Shown: piece after piece, positions 7,464 through 15,686 of the stretch
Numbering within the stretch: position 1 is the first letter of the stretch
Layout: every line of letters starts with the position of its first letter
Translations under genes and position numbers: made by a program
The notes under the pieces: model-generated
What the model was told of the DNA's origin: nothing
Seen by the model: the letters and a program-made list of their open reading frames with translations, nothing else
Databases searched by the model: none
Source: JAIBJN01 sp963838795
Lineage (GTDB): Bacteria; Actinomycetota; Thermoleophilia; Gaiellales; Gaiellaceae
NCBI GenBank assembly: GCA_963838795.1
Contig: CAWISL010000011.1
Span: 248,001 to 312,000 of the forward strand
Length of the DNA stretch: 64,000 bases
Direction of reading: 5' to 3'

Positions 7464-8831
7464 ATGTCTGCGGTTACCGAGCAGGAACTGGCGGGCCTCG
7501 AGGGATTCTCGGGTGAGATTCTCCGGCCCGGAGAGGCGGGATACGACGAGGCGAGACGCCTCTTCAACGGCCTGATCGACAAGCGGCCGGCGGTGATCGC
7601 CCGCTGTCTCGGTGAGGCCGACATCGCCGACGCGATCGCGTTCGCGCGCGAAGCCGGCCTCGAGATCTCGATCCGTGGTGGAGGCCACAGCGTCGCCGGC
7701 CGCTCCGTCACCGAGGGCGGAATGATGATCGACCTCTCGCTGATGAAGGGCGTCCATGTCGACCCGTCGGCCCGGACGGCGCGCGCGCAACCGGGGGTCA
7801 ACTGGGCGCAGCTGAACCGCGAGACGCAGCTTCATGGTCTGGCGGTCACTGGCGGCGTGATCTCGACCACGGGAATCGCCGGTCTGACGCTCGGAGGCGG
7901 CATCGGGTGGCTCATGCCGACGTACGGCATGGCCACGGACAACCTGCTCTCCGCCCGGATCGTCACGGCGGACGGACGGACGCTGACGGCGAGCGAGCGG
8001 GAGAACGCCGACCTCTTCTGGGGGCTGCGCGGAGCCGGCGCCAACTTCGGCGTCGTCTCGTCCTTCGAGTTCCGCCTGCACGAGGTCGGGCCCACGGTCA
8101 CCGGCGGGCTCGTCGCGCACCCGTTCGACGCCGCCGCTGACTTCCTCCGCTTCTACAGGGACTTCACTGCGAAGGCGCCGGACGAGCTCATGACCTTCGC
8201 CGGCCTGGGACACGCCCCGGACGGCTCGGGCACCAAGCTCGCCCTCGTCGTCGCCTGCCACATCGGCGCTCCCGAGCAGGCGGAGAAGGACCTGCGGCCG
8301 CTCAGGGAGTTCGGTTCTCCGGTTCTAGTCGAGCTCGGGCCGCTGCCCTACACGGTCATCAACTCACTGCTCGACGGCGGCTACCCGACCGGCAGCCTGA
8401 ACTACTGGAAGTCCGGCTTCCTGAGCGGGCTGTCCGACGAGGCGATCGACGAGCTGCTGGAGCGCTTCGCGGTCTGCCCATCGCCGATGACCGCCGCCCT
8501 TCTCGAGCAGTTTCACGGCGAAGTGACTCGCGTGACCGTGGACGCAACCGCAGTCCCTCACAGGGAGCCCGGCTACAACTTCGTCGTCACGTCGGTCTGG
8601 ACGGATCCGGCCGCCACCGACGAGAACGTCGCCTGGACGAAGGAGACCTTCGCAGCGATGGAGCCGTTCCTGGTCGGTCGCCGCTACCTCAACTACTTCT
8701 CCGAGGACGACGTCGGTGAGGACCCGGTGCGCGCCGCATACGGGCCGAACTACGAGCGCCTGGTCGAGCTGAAAGCGAAGTACGACCCGACGAACCTGTT
8801 CCACCTGAACGCGAACGTGCCGACGAGCTAG
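7464..8831 (+). CDS. FAD-linked oxidase of the berberine-bridge/6-hydroxynicotine oxidase type
   Basis: A 455-residue PCMH-type flavoprotein oxidase. The covalent-FAD histidine is in SIRGGGHSVAGRS (H75). The second, cysteine attachment site of bicovalent relatives is replaced (GGVISTTGIAGL), so FAD is probably held by one covalent bond. A C-terminal BBE segment closes the protein (YGPNYERLVELKAKYDPTNLF). ATG 7464 is chosen because AAGGAGG lies five bases upstream. The frame's earlier GTG overlaps that ribosome site. The substrate is unknown. It converges on the patatin gene with a 4-base overlap. Confidence 0.88.
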   Translation: MSAVTEQELAGLEGFSGEILRPGEAGYDEARRLFNGLIDKRPAVIARCLGEADIADAIAFAREAGLEISIRGGGHSVAGRSVTEGGMMIDLSLMKGVHVDPSARTARAQPGVNWAQLNRETQLHGLAVTGGVISTTGIAGLTLGGGIGWLMPTYGMATDNLLSARIVTADGRTLTASERENADLFWGLRGAGANFGVVSSFEFRLHEVGPTVTGGLVAHPFDAAADFLRFYRDFTAKAPDELMTFAGLGHAPDGSGTKLALVVACHIGAPEQAEKDLRPLREFGSPVLVELGPLPYTVINSLLDGGYPTGSLNYWKSGFLSGLSDEAIDELLERFAVCPSPMTAALLEQFHGEVTRVTVDATAVPHREPGYNFVVTSVWTDPAATDENVAWTKETFAAMEPFLVGRRYLNYFSEDDVGEDPVRAAYGPNYERLVELKAKYDPTNLFHLNANVPTS

Positions 8832-10060
8832 GGCCGGACCCGCGGCCGGAAGAAGATCCGCGTCTTGCCGCTCTCGCGGAGAGCGTTCGCTGCCCTCACC
8901 TCGTCCCGCCAGCCGGGGTGGGGGACGCTGGTCTCCGGCAGCGATCCCGTGACGATTCCCTTGCCGTGCTTTCGAAGGGCGATGTCGGCCATCAGGTAGC
9001 CGTGGTTCTCGAGGACGGCGATCTCGCCTCGGGAGAACTCGTCCAGGTCGATGCGGATCGGTGCGATGAAGTTGCGGATGAAGCCTTCCGAGTAGGCCTT
9101 CGGCGGAGGGTCGAGCTCGTAGCTCGCCGGTCGTGAGGCGATGCCCCAGTAGGCCCCGTGCATCTTCTCGTCGATGAAGTTGGACACGAGCCAGCGCTTG
9201 CGCACCTCGGTCGCCTGCTCGAGGAGGATGACGCCCTGGCGGAGGGCGCTCCAGAGCCAACCGACGTCGGGATCCGGCTTGAAGGACGGCGCGGCGTCGG
9301 AGACGAGCACGGTCTCGTGGTCGCGCCAGACGGGCTCGAGGCCGAGGTTGTCGAACATGCCGCCGTCCGAGAGGTCGATCTTGCCGACGAGGCGGTCGCG
9401 GTCGGCCTCCAGATACTCGCCGTTCGCGAGCTCCGAGGGCTTCCACCTCGTGTGCACCACGCCGAAGGCGCCGGGGACACAGGACGAAGCCGCCACCGCC
9501 TGCGCGAGCGTCCAGTCGCCGAGCGGCGCGAAGCCGGCCGGCCGGCTCCCGAGACGGCGCTCGCCCGTGTCGAAGACCCACTGGTCGCGGAAGCGCATGT
9601 CGCTCGCCAGGAAGACGAAGCGGGGCTTCTCGGGCAGGTCGGCGAGCCTGCCGGGCGCCGGTCCCTGGGCGTAGGCCTCCGAGAGCGCCTCGCTCTGCGC
9701 GCCCGGCACGAGCCAGTTTCGCGGATGGAGCCTGGCCAGGGCGGCGCCCGTGCGGATGTCTCTGCCGACGAACGCCCTCATCGGATCGGCCACGCCCGCG
9801 TCGAAGCCATCGATGGGCGCGCCCGGCTCGCGCTTCGCGCGGGCCAGGAACGTCGCCAGCTGGGCGGCCATGATGCTCCCTCCCGAGACCGAGGTGAAGG
9901 TGTCGATCGTGGAGAGGACGCCGAGCTCGTTCAGCCTGCGGAGCGCGCCGAGGTGGAAGAGGGCGGCGCGATACCCGCCCCCCGACATGCAGAACGCGCT
10001 GCCCTGGCGCTCCTTCTCCGGCAGGTAGGTCGAGATCCCATGCTGGGTCGCTTCGCTCAT
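8828..10060 (-). CDS. Patatin-like phospholipase
   Basis: A serine-aspartate dyad lipid acyl hydrolase of 410 residues. The oxyanion loop GGGYR is at 27-31, the nucleophile Ser59 is in SVSGGS, and the catalytic Asp232 is in the SDGG motif (LSDGGMFDN). No signal peptide, so it should be cytoplasmic or membrane-peripheral. It is the last gene of a tight operon, with its ATG overlapping the stop of an Old Yellow Enzyme gene (ATGA). Expected to release fatty acids from phospholipids or a related ester. The partners suggest a pathway acting on an unsaturated or oxidised lipid, which is inference. Confidence 0.88.
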   Translation of the reverse strand: MSEATQHGISTYLPEKERQGSAFCMSGGGYRAALFHLGALRRLNELGVLSTIDTFTSVSGGSIMAAQLATFLARAKREPGAPIDGFDAGVADPMRAFVGRDIRTGAALARLHPRNWLVPGAQSEALSEAYAQGPAPGRLADLPEKPRFVFLASDMRFRDQWVFDTGERRLGSRPAGFAPLGDWTLAQAVAASSCVPGAFGVVHTRWKPSELANGEYLEADRDRLVGKIDLSDGGMFDNLGLEPVWRDHETVLVSDAAPSFKPDPDVGWLWSALRQGVILLEQATEVRKRWLVSNFIDEKMHGAYWGIASRPASYELDPPPKAYSEGFIRNFIAPIRIDLDEFSRGEIAVLENHGYLMADIALRKHGKGIVTGSLPETSVPHPGWRDEVRAANALRESGKTRIFFRPRVRP

Positions 10061-11364
10061 GAGCCTGCCGGCGCGTAGACGGACATGATCTCCTCGATCA
10101 TCGCCTCCCGGGAGGGGAAGCGACGCTCGTCGTAGCAGCCGACAGGATGCTCAAGGACGTTGTAGAGGCACTTGTTGCAGTACGAGCACGGCCGCGGCGG
10201 CAGGTCGTGGCCGGCTCGGAAGAGCTCGACGAGGTCGTTGTTCGCGACCAGCCCGCGCGCTATGGAGACGGCGTCGCAATCGCCGCGCGCGATCGCCCCG
10301 GCGATCAGCGATGCCTGCTGAAAGCCTCCGGTGACGACCACCGGGATCCCGACCGCCTGCTTGACGGCCCGGGCGTCGGGAAGCGAGCGCCCGGGCACCT
10401 CGGCGGGGTCGCGCTCCCAGCGGGCCTTCATGACGCGGTTCGCCGGCCAGGCCCTGAACAGGAGGTAGTTGCGAAACGTGCTCTTCCCGCTCGAGAGCAT
10501 CACGTCGTACGTGCGCACCATGTCCTCCAGCGAGAACGCGCCCGCCGGGTTCTCGGGGTGCGGGAACGTGCTGCCGGAGGAGACGTGGATTGCGTCGGCG
10601 CCCGCCTGCTCGAGCCAGCGGCAGACCTGCACCGAGTCGTCGATCGTGTTCCCCTTCCCGAGCCAAGGCAGGAACGCGTCGGCGTGCTCAGTCGTGGAGA
10701 TCTTCACCTGGAGGTGGAAGTCGTGACCGATCTCTCCGCGGATCGCCTCCACGGTCTCGAGCAGGAGGCGCGCTCGGTTCTCGAGCGGGCCGCCGTACTC
10801 GTCGGTTCGGTCGTTGATCGCCGAGGACAGGAACTGCGTGAAGAGATAGCCGTTGGCCGCGTGGATCTCGATCCCGTCGAGCGAGGCTTCGCGGGCGCGC
10901 CACGCTGCCTCGGCGAACGAGCGCTTGATCGCCTCCAGGTCGGCCCTCGTCGCCCGCTCGGCTTCGAAGCCGTGCAGCGGATCGGGCTTGCTGGTCGAGG
11001 AGAGGCCCTTGCCGAAGGCGAGCGTCGGCACGTCCCGCTGTCGGCCCGCGTGGGCGAGCTGAAGGATGTAGCGGCAGTCATGCTCGTGCACGCGCTTGCC
11101 CAGCTCGCGCCAGAACGGGATGCGCTCCTCGGTCTCGATGCCGGCGAAGCCGGGGACGATCTTCCCCCGCTCGTCGACCGCGGTCCAGGAGGAGACGATC
11201 GCTCCCACGCCTCCTCGCGCAAACTTGAGCTCCCAGTTGATCCGCGTCTGCGTGCCGCCGCCGTCGTAGTCGTCGAGCCGCCCAGCGATGTTCGAGCGGA
11301 GGATCCGGTTCTTGACCTCGAGGCTGCGGAAGCGGAGCGGCTCGAAGATCGCGTCGGCGCTCAT
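10057..11364 (-). CDS. Old Yellow Enzyme-family reductase with a four-cysteine cluster (copy 1)
   Basis: An FMN TIM-barrel oxidoreductase of 435 residues. Barrel motifs: ILQLAHAGRQ, the active-site stretch IEIHAANGYLFTQFLSSAINDRTDEYGG, and VVTGGF near the phosphate site. The C-terminus carries CSYCNKC and a fourth Cys ten residues later (HPVGC), resembling the 4Fe-4S binding motif of 2,4-dienoyl-CoA reductases. The FAD/NADPH domains that complete those ~670-residue enzymes are absent. Start ATG 11362-11364 overlaps the stop of copy 2. The open frame upstream belongs to that gene. It likely reduces an activated C=C bond; the electron donor is unknown. Confidence 0.85.
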   Translation of the reverse strand: MSADAIFEPLRFRSLEVKNRILRSNIAGRLDDYDGGGTQTRINWELKFARGGVGAIVSSWTAVDERGKIVPGFAGIETEERIPFWRELGKRVHEHDCRYILQLAHAGRQRDVPTLAFGKGLSSTSKPDPLHGFEAERATRADLEAIKRSFAEAAWRAREASLDGIEIHAANGYLFTQFLSSAINDRTDEYGGPLENRARLLLETVEAIRGEIGHDFHLQVKISTTEHADAFLPWLGKGNTIDDSVQVCRWLEQAGADAIHVSSGSTFPHPENPAGAFSLEDMVRTYDVMLSSGKSTFRNYLLFRAWPANRVMKARWERDPAEVPGRSLPDARAVKQAVGIPVVVTGGFQQASLIAGAIARGDCDAVSIARGLVANNDLVELFRAGHDLPPRPCSYCNKCLYNVLEHPVGCYDERRFPSREAMIEEIMSVYAPAGS

Positions 11365-12698
11365 TTCAGCTCGGCCGGCAGAGGCGCTCCGTCGTACACC
11401 GACATGATGTGCCGGATCATCTCGTCGCGGGACCGATACCGGCTCTCCTCGTAGCACCCGAGCGGGTTCTCGACGAAGCTGATCAGGCACTTGTTGCAGT
11501 ACGTGCAGGGCTGAGGCGCCCGGTCGAGGCCCTCGGCGAAGAGATTCGGAAGGTCGGGGTTGGCGATCAGCGGGCGGCCAAGGGTCACGCCGTCGGCCGA
11601 GCCGTCCTCAATCGCCCGCGAGATCACCGAGGCCGTCTGGAAGCCGCCGGCGCAGAGCACGGGCACGTCGACGACATGCTTGATCGCCCTGGCGAGCGAG
11701 AGGTTGATGCCCTCGACGCCGAGCTGGCGGACGCGCCGCTCCCACGCCCACGCGAACGCCTTGTTGATGGGCGGGGTACGGAACATCAGGTAGTTCCTGA
11801 AGGTGTTCGTCCCGCTCGAGAGCATGGTGTCGAAGGAGCGGATGACCTCCGAGATCGGGAACGTGCCCGCCGGGTTGCGCGGGTGCGGAAAGACGTAGCC
11901 GGACGAAATGTGGAGGCCGTCCACGCCCGCCTCGATGAGCCACTTGCAGACCTGGATCGACTCCTCGAGGGTCGTGCCCTCCTTCGCCCAGGGGAAGAGC
12001 GCCTTGCCGTCGTCGATGGCGCTGATCTTGAACTGGAGGTGGAAGTCGTCGCCGATCTCCTTCCGGATCGCCCGCACGACCTCGAGCGGGAAGCGCGCGC
12101 GATTCTCGAGCGACCCGCCGTACTCGTCCTCCCGGTCGTTGATCGCGGGGGAGAGAAACTGGGTGATGAGGTAGCCGTTGCAGCCGTGCACCTCCACCCC
12201 GTCCAGCTCGGCCTCGCGTGCGCGGCGCGCCGCCTGCGCGAAGGCGTCCACGATCTCGTCGATCTGGGCCTTCGTCATCCGCTCGCACTGGAAGCCGTGG
12301 ATCGGGTCGGGCTTGTCGGTCGAGGAGAGGCCCTTGTCGTAGAGCACGCTCGGGATATCTCGCTGCCTCCCCGAGAAGGCGAGCTGGACGATGTACTTCG
12401 CGCCCGCGTCACGCACGCGGTTCCCCAGCTCCGTGTAGAACGGAATCCTTGCGTCGGAGTCGAGGTGGGAGTAGTTGGGGACGATCAGCCCGCGGGGGTG
12501 CACCGGGGTGTTCGAGGAGATGATCGCCCCGATCCCCCCGCGCGCGAACTTGACGTCCCAGTCCATCCTCGTCTCCGTGCCGGAGCCGTCGTAGTTGTCG
12601 AACCGCCCGGAGATGCTCGAGCGAAAGAGCCGGTTCTTCACCTCCAGGTTGCGGAAGCGGAGGGGCTGGAAGATCGCGGGCCAGGCGTTGTCAGTCAA
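11361..12698 (-). CDS. Old Yellow Enzyme-family reductase with a four-cysteine cluster (copy 2)
   Basis: Paralogue of the next gene, 445 residues, with the same barrel motifs (VQLAFSGRQRD, VEVHGCNGYLITQFLSPAINDREDEYGG) and the same C-terminal CTYCNKC plus PLGC cysteines. TTG 12696-12698 is preferred because GGGAGGTG precedes it on the minus strand, giving an 8-base overlap with the metallophosphoesterase gene. Two adjacent paralogues suggest duplication and possibly a heteromeric or two-step reduction. The reductase domain that normally feeds electrons to such Fe-S flavoenzymes is missing here as well. Confidence 0.85.
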   Translation of the reverse strand: MTDNAWPAIFQPLRFRNLEVKNRLFRSSISGRFDNYDGSGTETRMDWDVKFARGGIGAIISSNTPVHPRGLIVPNYSHLDSDARIPFYTELGNRVRDAGAKYIVQLAFSGRQRDIPSVLYDKGLSSTDKPDPIHGFQCERMTKAQIDEIVDAFAQAARRAREAELDGVEVHGCNGYLITQFLSPAINDREDEYGGSLENRARFPLEVVRAIRKEIGDDFHLQFKISAIDDGKALFPWAKEGTTLEESIQVCKWLIEAGVDGLHISSGYVFPHPRNPAGTFPISEVIRSFDTMLSSGTNTFRNYLMFRTPPINKAFAWAWERRVRQLGVEGINLSLARAIKHVVDVPVLCAGGFQTASVISRAIEDGSADGVTLGRPLIANPDLPNLFAEGLDRAPQPCTYCNKCLISFVENPLGCYEESRYRSRDEMIRHIMSVYDGAPLPAELK

Positions 12699-14322
12699 GG
12701 AGCACCTCCCAGGCCCAGGTTCCGTCGTCGCCGCGCGTGCCCTTGATGTGGTCCTCGAGCGGCGGGTCGTCCGCGTGCTCCTCGCAGCCCGTGGCCGCGA
12801 AGCAGCGGATCTCGACCTCTCCAGGGCGCGTGTCGATGCGCAGGAAGCTCTTGAAGAGCGGCGGGTCGGGGTCGTTCCAGTCGAGAAACTCGGAGAAGTT
12901 CTTGTTGAGCGGCCCCATGATCCCTGCGTCGGAGAAGGGGAAGACGAACTTCGCCTTCCGCCAGACGTCGGGCGGGACACGCTTGCCGCGGTCTTCAACC
13001 CGCGTCGGGTCGACGACGCCCTCGAGTCGCAGGCTCATCACCGCGGGCGCGACGTCGTACGGGATGGCGACGTCCAGCGGCAGCTTCCGGTCGAGCAGGA
13101 TCGAGTAGGCGGCGAGAGAGTCGCCGCGGCGCGGGTAGCAGCGGAAGTCCTCCTCGTCGCAGCCGCAGCTCTCGAGCGTCGCCTTCGGGATCTTGTGCGT
13201 CGCCTTCGTGTACGCGCCTCCCGCGCCGCTGATGATGTGCTGGACGGTGCGCCCGTCCGGGCAGCGGACCGGATAGCGCTGGAAGTTGTGGATGTCGCCG
13301 CCGATAACGGCGATGTAGCGGTTGGCGGCGTCCTCGACGATCCCGTTCACCGTGTCGGCGGAGCCGGCGATCGGGCATTGCTTGCGGACGGCGTCGACCA
13401 CGAGCGGCTTGCCCGTCAGGAGGATCTTGTCCTTGGGGAGCTTCGAGATCCTGCGGAACCATTCACCCTGCTCGTCGTCGATCCCGGACTGGATGCCGGT
13501 GTCGAGGCCGACGAGAACGAGCTCCTTCAACTCGATCGCGAAGTACGGCGCGGGCTGGCCCGACGGCTCTGGCCGGTGAGCCTGCATCTCCTTGATCTCC
13601 TCCTGGAGCGCCTCCGACGGCTCACGCCAGGTGAGGTCGAGGAAAGCGCGCTTCCAGCGGCTCTTGCTCGCGTGCACCGGCGGGCGCAGATCGGGGTCGG
13701 CGCCGCAGAGGAGCGTCATGAAGCCGTGCAGGCCGTCGTACCAGTCGTGGTTTCCCGGCACGGCGTAGATGGGCCCGGGCAGCCCGCGGTACGGCCAGTA
13801 GAACTTGTCGTGGTAGTCGGCGACGTCGCCCGCGGGGTAGATGACGTCGCTGACGATGTACGTGAAGTCGGTGTCCTTCGAGGTCGCCCGGAGCGGCCGC
13901 AGCACCTGGTACTGGGAGTCGTCGCCCTCGCCCGGGTCGCCGAGCACCATGAAGGAGACCTTGTCCTTGTCGGCATGGCGGGTGATCGTGAGCTGGGAGT
14001 CGACGCCCTTGCGCCGCTGCGCCTCGACCCAGCGCTTGCGCTCGTCGTCCGTCGAGTCGCCGACCCAGCGGGCGATCTTGTCGTTCCGGGACTCCCAGAG
14101 CGGCTTCGGGCTGATCCACGAGAACTGCTTCTGCTCGTTGCGCCCGGGGCGGTAGAGCTCGGCCGGGTCAACCTTCGTCGTGCAGAGCCAGCCGGCGGCC
14201 GCCCGGGACGTGCGGGAAGACAGGACCTCGCGTGTCTTGCGAGCGGTGCTGGACGGCACGTGGGCGATCTCTCGAGCTACGAGCGGAAGGGCCACGCTAC
14301 GACGCGGCCCTCGCGGCGTCAA
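12691..14322 (-). CDS. Calcineurin-like metallophosphoesterase
   Basis: A 543-residue phosphoesterase. Metal-ligand motifs occur in order: GDPGEGD (128-134), the second-metal segment SDVIYPAGD (158-166), GNHDWYD (190-196) and GGDIHN further on. These are the canonical DxH, GDxxY-like, GNHD and GHxH-like blocks. The first ~115 residues and the last ~150 lie outside the catalytic core and are not recognised. No signal peptide is evident. It heads an overlapping operon with two flavoreductases and a patatin. The substrate could be a phospholipid headgroup or a nucleotide; the sequence does not say which. Confidence 0.82.
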   Translation of the reverse strand: MTPRGPRRSVALPLVAREIAHVPSSTARKTREVLSSRTSRAAAGWLCTTKVDPAELYRPGRNEQKQFSWISPKPLWESRNDKIARWVGDSTDDERKRWVEAQRRKGVDSQLTITRHADKDKVSFMVLGDPGEGDDSQYQVLRPLRATSKDTDFTYIVSDVIYPAGDVADYHDKFYWPYRGLPGPIYAVPGNHDWYDGLHGFMTLLCGADPDLRPPVHASKSRWKRAFLDLTWREPSEALQEEIKEMQAHRPEPSGQPAPYFAIELKELVLVGLDTGIQSGIDDEQGEWFRRISKLPKDKILLTGKPLVVDAVRKQCPIAGSADTVNGIVEDAANRYIAVIGGDIHNFQRYPVRCPDGRTVQHIISGAGGAYTKATHKIPKATLESCGCDEEDFRCYPRRGDSLAAYSILLDRKLPLDVAIPYDVAPAVMSLRLEGVVDPTRVEDRGKRVPPDVWRKAKFVFPFSDAGIMGPLNKNFSEFLDWNDPDPPLFKSFLRIDTRPGEVEIRCFAATGCEEHADDPPLEDHIKGTRGDDGTWAWEVLLD

Positions 14323-14331
14323 GCCGTCGGG

Positions 14332-15099
14332 CTACTCGGCGGTCACGTAGGCGGCCGTGAGGCCGCCGTCGACGAGGAAGGTCGCCCCGTTCACATACGA
14401 GGACTCGTCGCTGGCGAGAAAGAGCGCGCCCTGCGCGATCTCTCTCGCCTGGGCCAGGCGCCCCATCGGCAGGTGCTGCAGCCGGCGCTCGAGCGCTCCG
14501 GGCGTCTCGGCGAAGAGGCGCATGAGGAGCGGCGTCTCGACGGGCCCGGGACAGAGCGCATTGACCCGCACCCCGCGCCGGGCGAACTCGACCGCGAGCT
14601 CGCGGCTCAGCGAGAGCACGGCGCCCTTAGACGCCGTGTAGGAGATCTGCGAGGTGGCCGCGCCCACGAGCGCCACGAAGGACGCGACGTTGATCACCGA
14701 GCCTCCCCCGCGTTCCAGCAGGTGCGGGATCCCGTACTTGCAGCAGAGAAAGACGCCCTTCGTGTTCACGTCCTGCACGCGTTGCCAGGCGTCCGGCTCC
14801 GTGTCGAGGACGGACGCGTCGTCTGCGGGCATGATCCCCGCGTTGTTGTAGAGGACGTCGATGCCGCCGTAACGCTTCGCGGTCGCCGCGTACATCGCCT
14901 CGACGCTCGCCGGGTCGGCGACGTCGACCTGCTGGAAGAATGCCTCGCGGGCCTGGGCGGCGGTCTGCTCGCCGACCTCCGCGCTCATGTCGGCGACGCA
15001 GACGCTTGCGCCTTCCTCGGAGAAGAGGAGCGCGGCCTCGCGGCCGATGCCGCCGCCGGCGCCGGTGATGACAACGACCCTGCCCTCGAGCCGTCCCAT
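14332..15099 (-). CDS. Short-chain dehydrogenase/reductase
   Basis: A classical SDR of 255 residues. NAD(P) motif TGAGGGIG at 12-19, NNAG in the fourth strand, and the catalytic Ser140 / Tyr154 / Lys158 set in VAS...YTASK. The C-terminal NGATFLVDGG segment is typical of the FabG-like group. Asp37 after the second strand (VADMS) suggests NAD rather than NADP, which is inference. Its substrate is unknown. It is 9 bases from the metallophosphoesterase start and may belong to that operon. Confidence 0.88.
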   Translation of the reverse strand: MGRLEGRVVVITGAGGGIGREAALLFSEEGASVCVADMSAEVGEQTAAQAREAFFQQVDVADPASVEAMYAATAKRYGGIDVLYNNAGIMPADDASVLDTEPDAWQRVQDVNTKGVFLCCKYGIPHLLERGGGSVINVASFVALVGAATSQISYTASKGAVLSLSRELAVEFARRGVRVNALCPGPVETPLLMRLFAETPGALERRLQHLPMGRLAQAREIAQGALFLASDESSYVNGATFLVDGGLTAAYVTAE

Positions 15100-15111
15100 G
15101 ACGGCGGGAGC

Positions 15112-15609
15112 CTACCCGTTCCCGAGGCCCTGGAGGACGGTATCGAGGCGCTCCCAGCGCTCGTCCGTTCCCTGCTTACGGCTCTCGTTCCACCAGGCGA
15201 GGACGACGTTCGAGCCGTAGCGCTTCTGGGCGACGTATGACTTCGCGAGCTCGTCGTAGTCCCAGTAGATTCCGCTCGCGTCCGCCTGCAGCGGCTCCGC
15301 CGTGTCCTTGTCGGCGAGGAGCGACCCCACCGCCTCCGGATCCTCCGGGTCGACGACGTAGATCGTGAACGTGCCGTAGCGCTCTTGGTCGGCGGCCGGG
15401 AGGTCGAGCCCCAGGCTGAGCTGCTCCCACGACGGGTCCGGCGCGGAGGTCTGGAGCGGCGGCATCCCGGGAACCTCGTCGAACTCCTGGACGACGGCCT
15501 GGGCGGCGATCGGCGCGGCCTCCTCGTCGTCGCCGTCTCCGGAGGAGCCGCAGCCGGCGGGGAGGAGGATGGCCAGAAGGAGGAGGAGGATGAGTGCTGG
15601 GCGTCTCAT
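15112..15609 (-). CDS. Predicted lipoprotein
   Basis: A secreted lipoprotein of about 165 residues. The N-terminus has a positive MRRP, a hydrophobic stretch LILLLLLAILLP and a lipobox ending at Cys (LPAGC), followed by an acidic linker. The mature domain (TFTIYVVDPEDPEAVGSLL..., ending AWWNESRKQGTDERWERL) is not a family I recognise by name. ATG 15607-15609 is preferred; a TTG nine bases upstream is also in frame. A perfect hairpin lies just upstream of it. Confidence 0.72.
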   Translation of the reverse strand: MRRPALILLLLLAILLPAGCGSSGDGDDEEAAPIAAQAVVQEFDEVPGMPPLQTSAPDPSWEQLSLGLDLPAADQERYGTFTIYVVDPEDPEAVGSLLADKDTAEPLQADASGIYWDYDELAKSYVAQKRYGSNVVLAWWNESRKQGTDERWERLDTVLQGLGNG

Positions 15610-15633
15610 CAGGTCCAAGGGTACGTGCCCGTT

Positions 15634-15657
15634 CCGACGCGATCAGTATCGCGTCGG
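15634..15657. promoter_or_regulatory. Perfect 10-bp inverted repeat (terminator or operator)
   Basis: CCGACGCGAT, loop CAGT, ATCGCGTCGG. It sits between the aldehyde dehydrogenase stop (15687) and the lipoprotein start (15609). There is no U-run on the minus strand, so it is either a Rho-assisted terminator or a protein site. Which is undecided. Confidence 0.5.
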
Positions 15658-15686
15658 GATGTAAGCGTTGTTTTGGGCCGCGTGCG

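Noticed and set aside
12595..15240. 881-codon plus-strand frame
   Set aside because: Shadow of the phosphoesterase and SDR genes on the minus strand; no domain recognisable.
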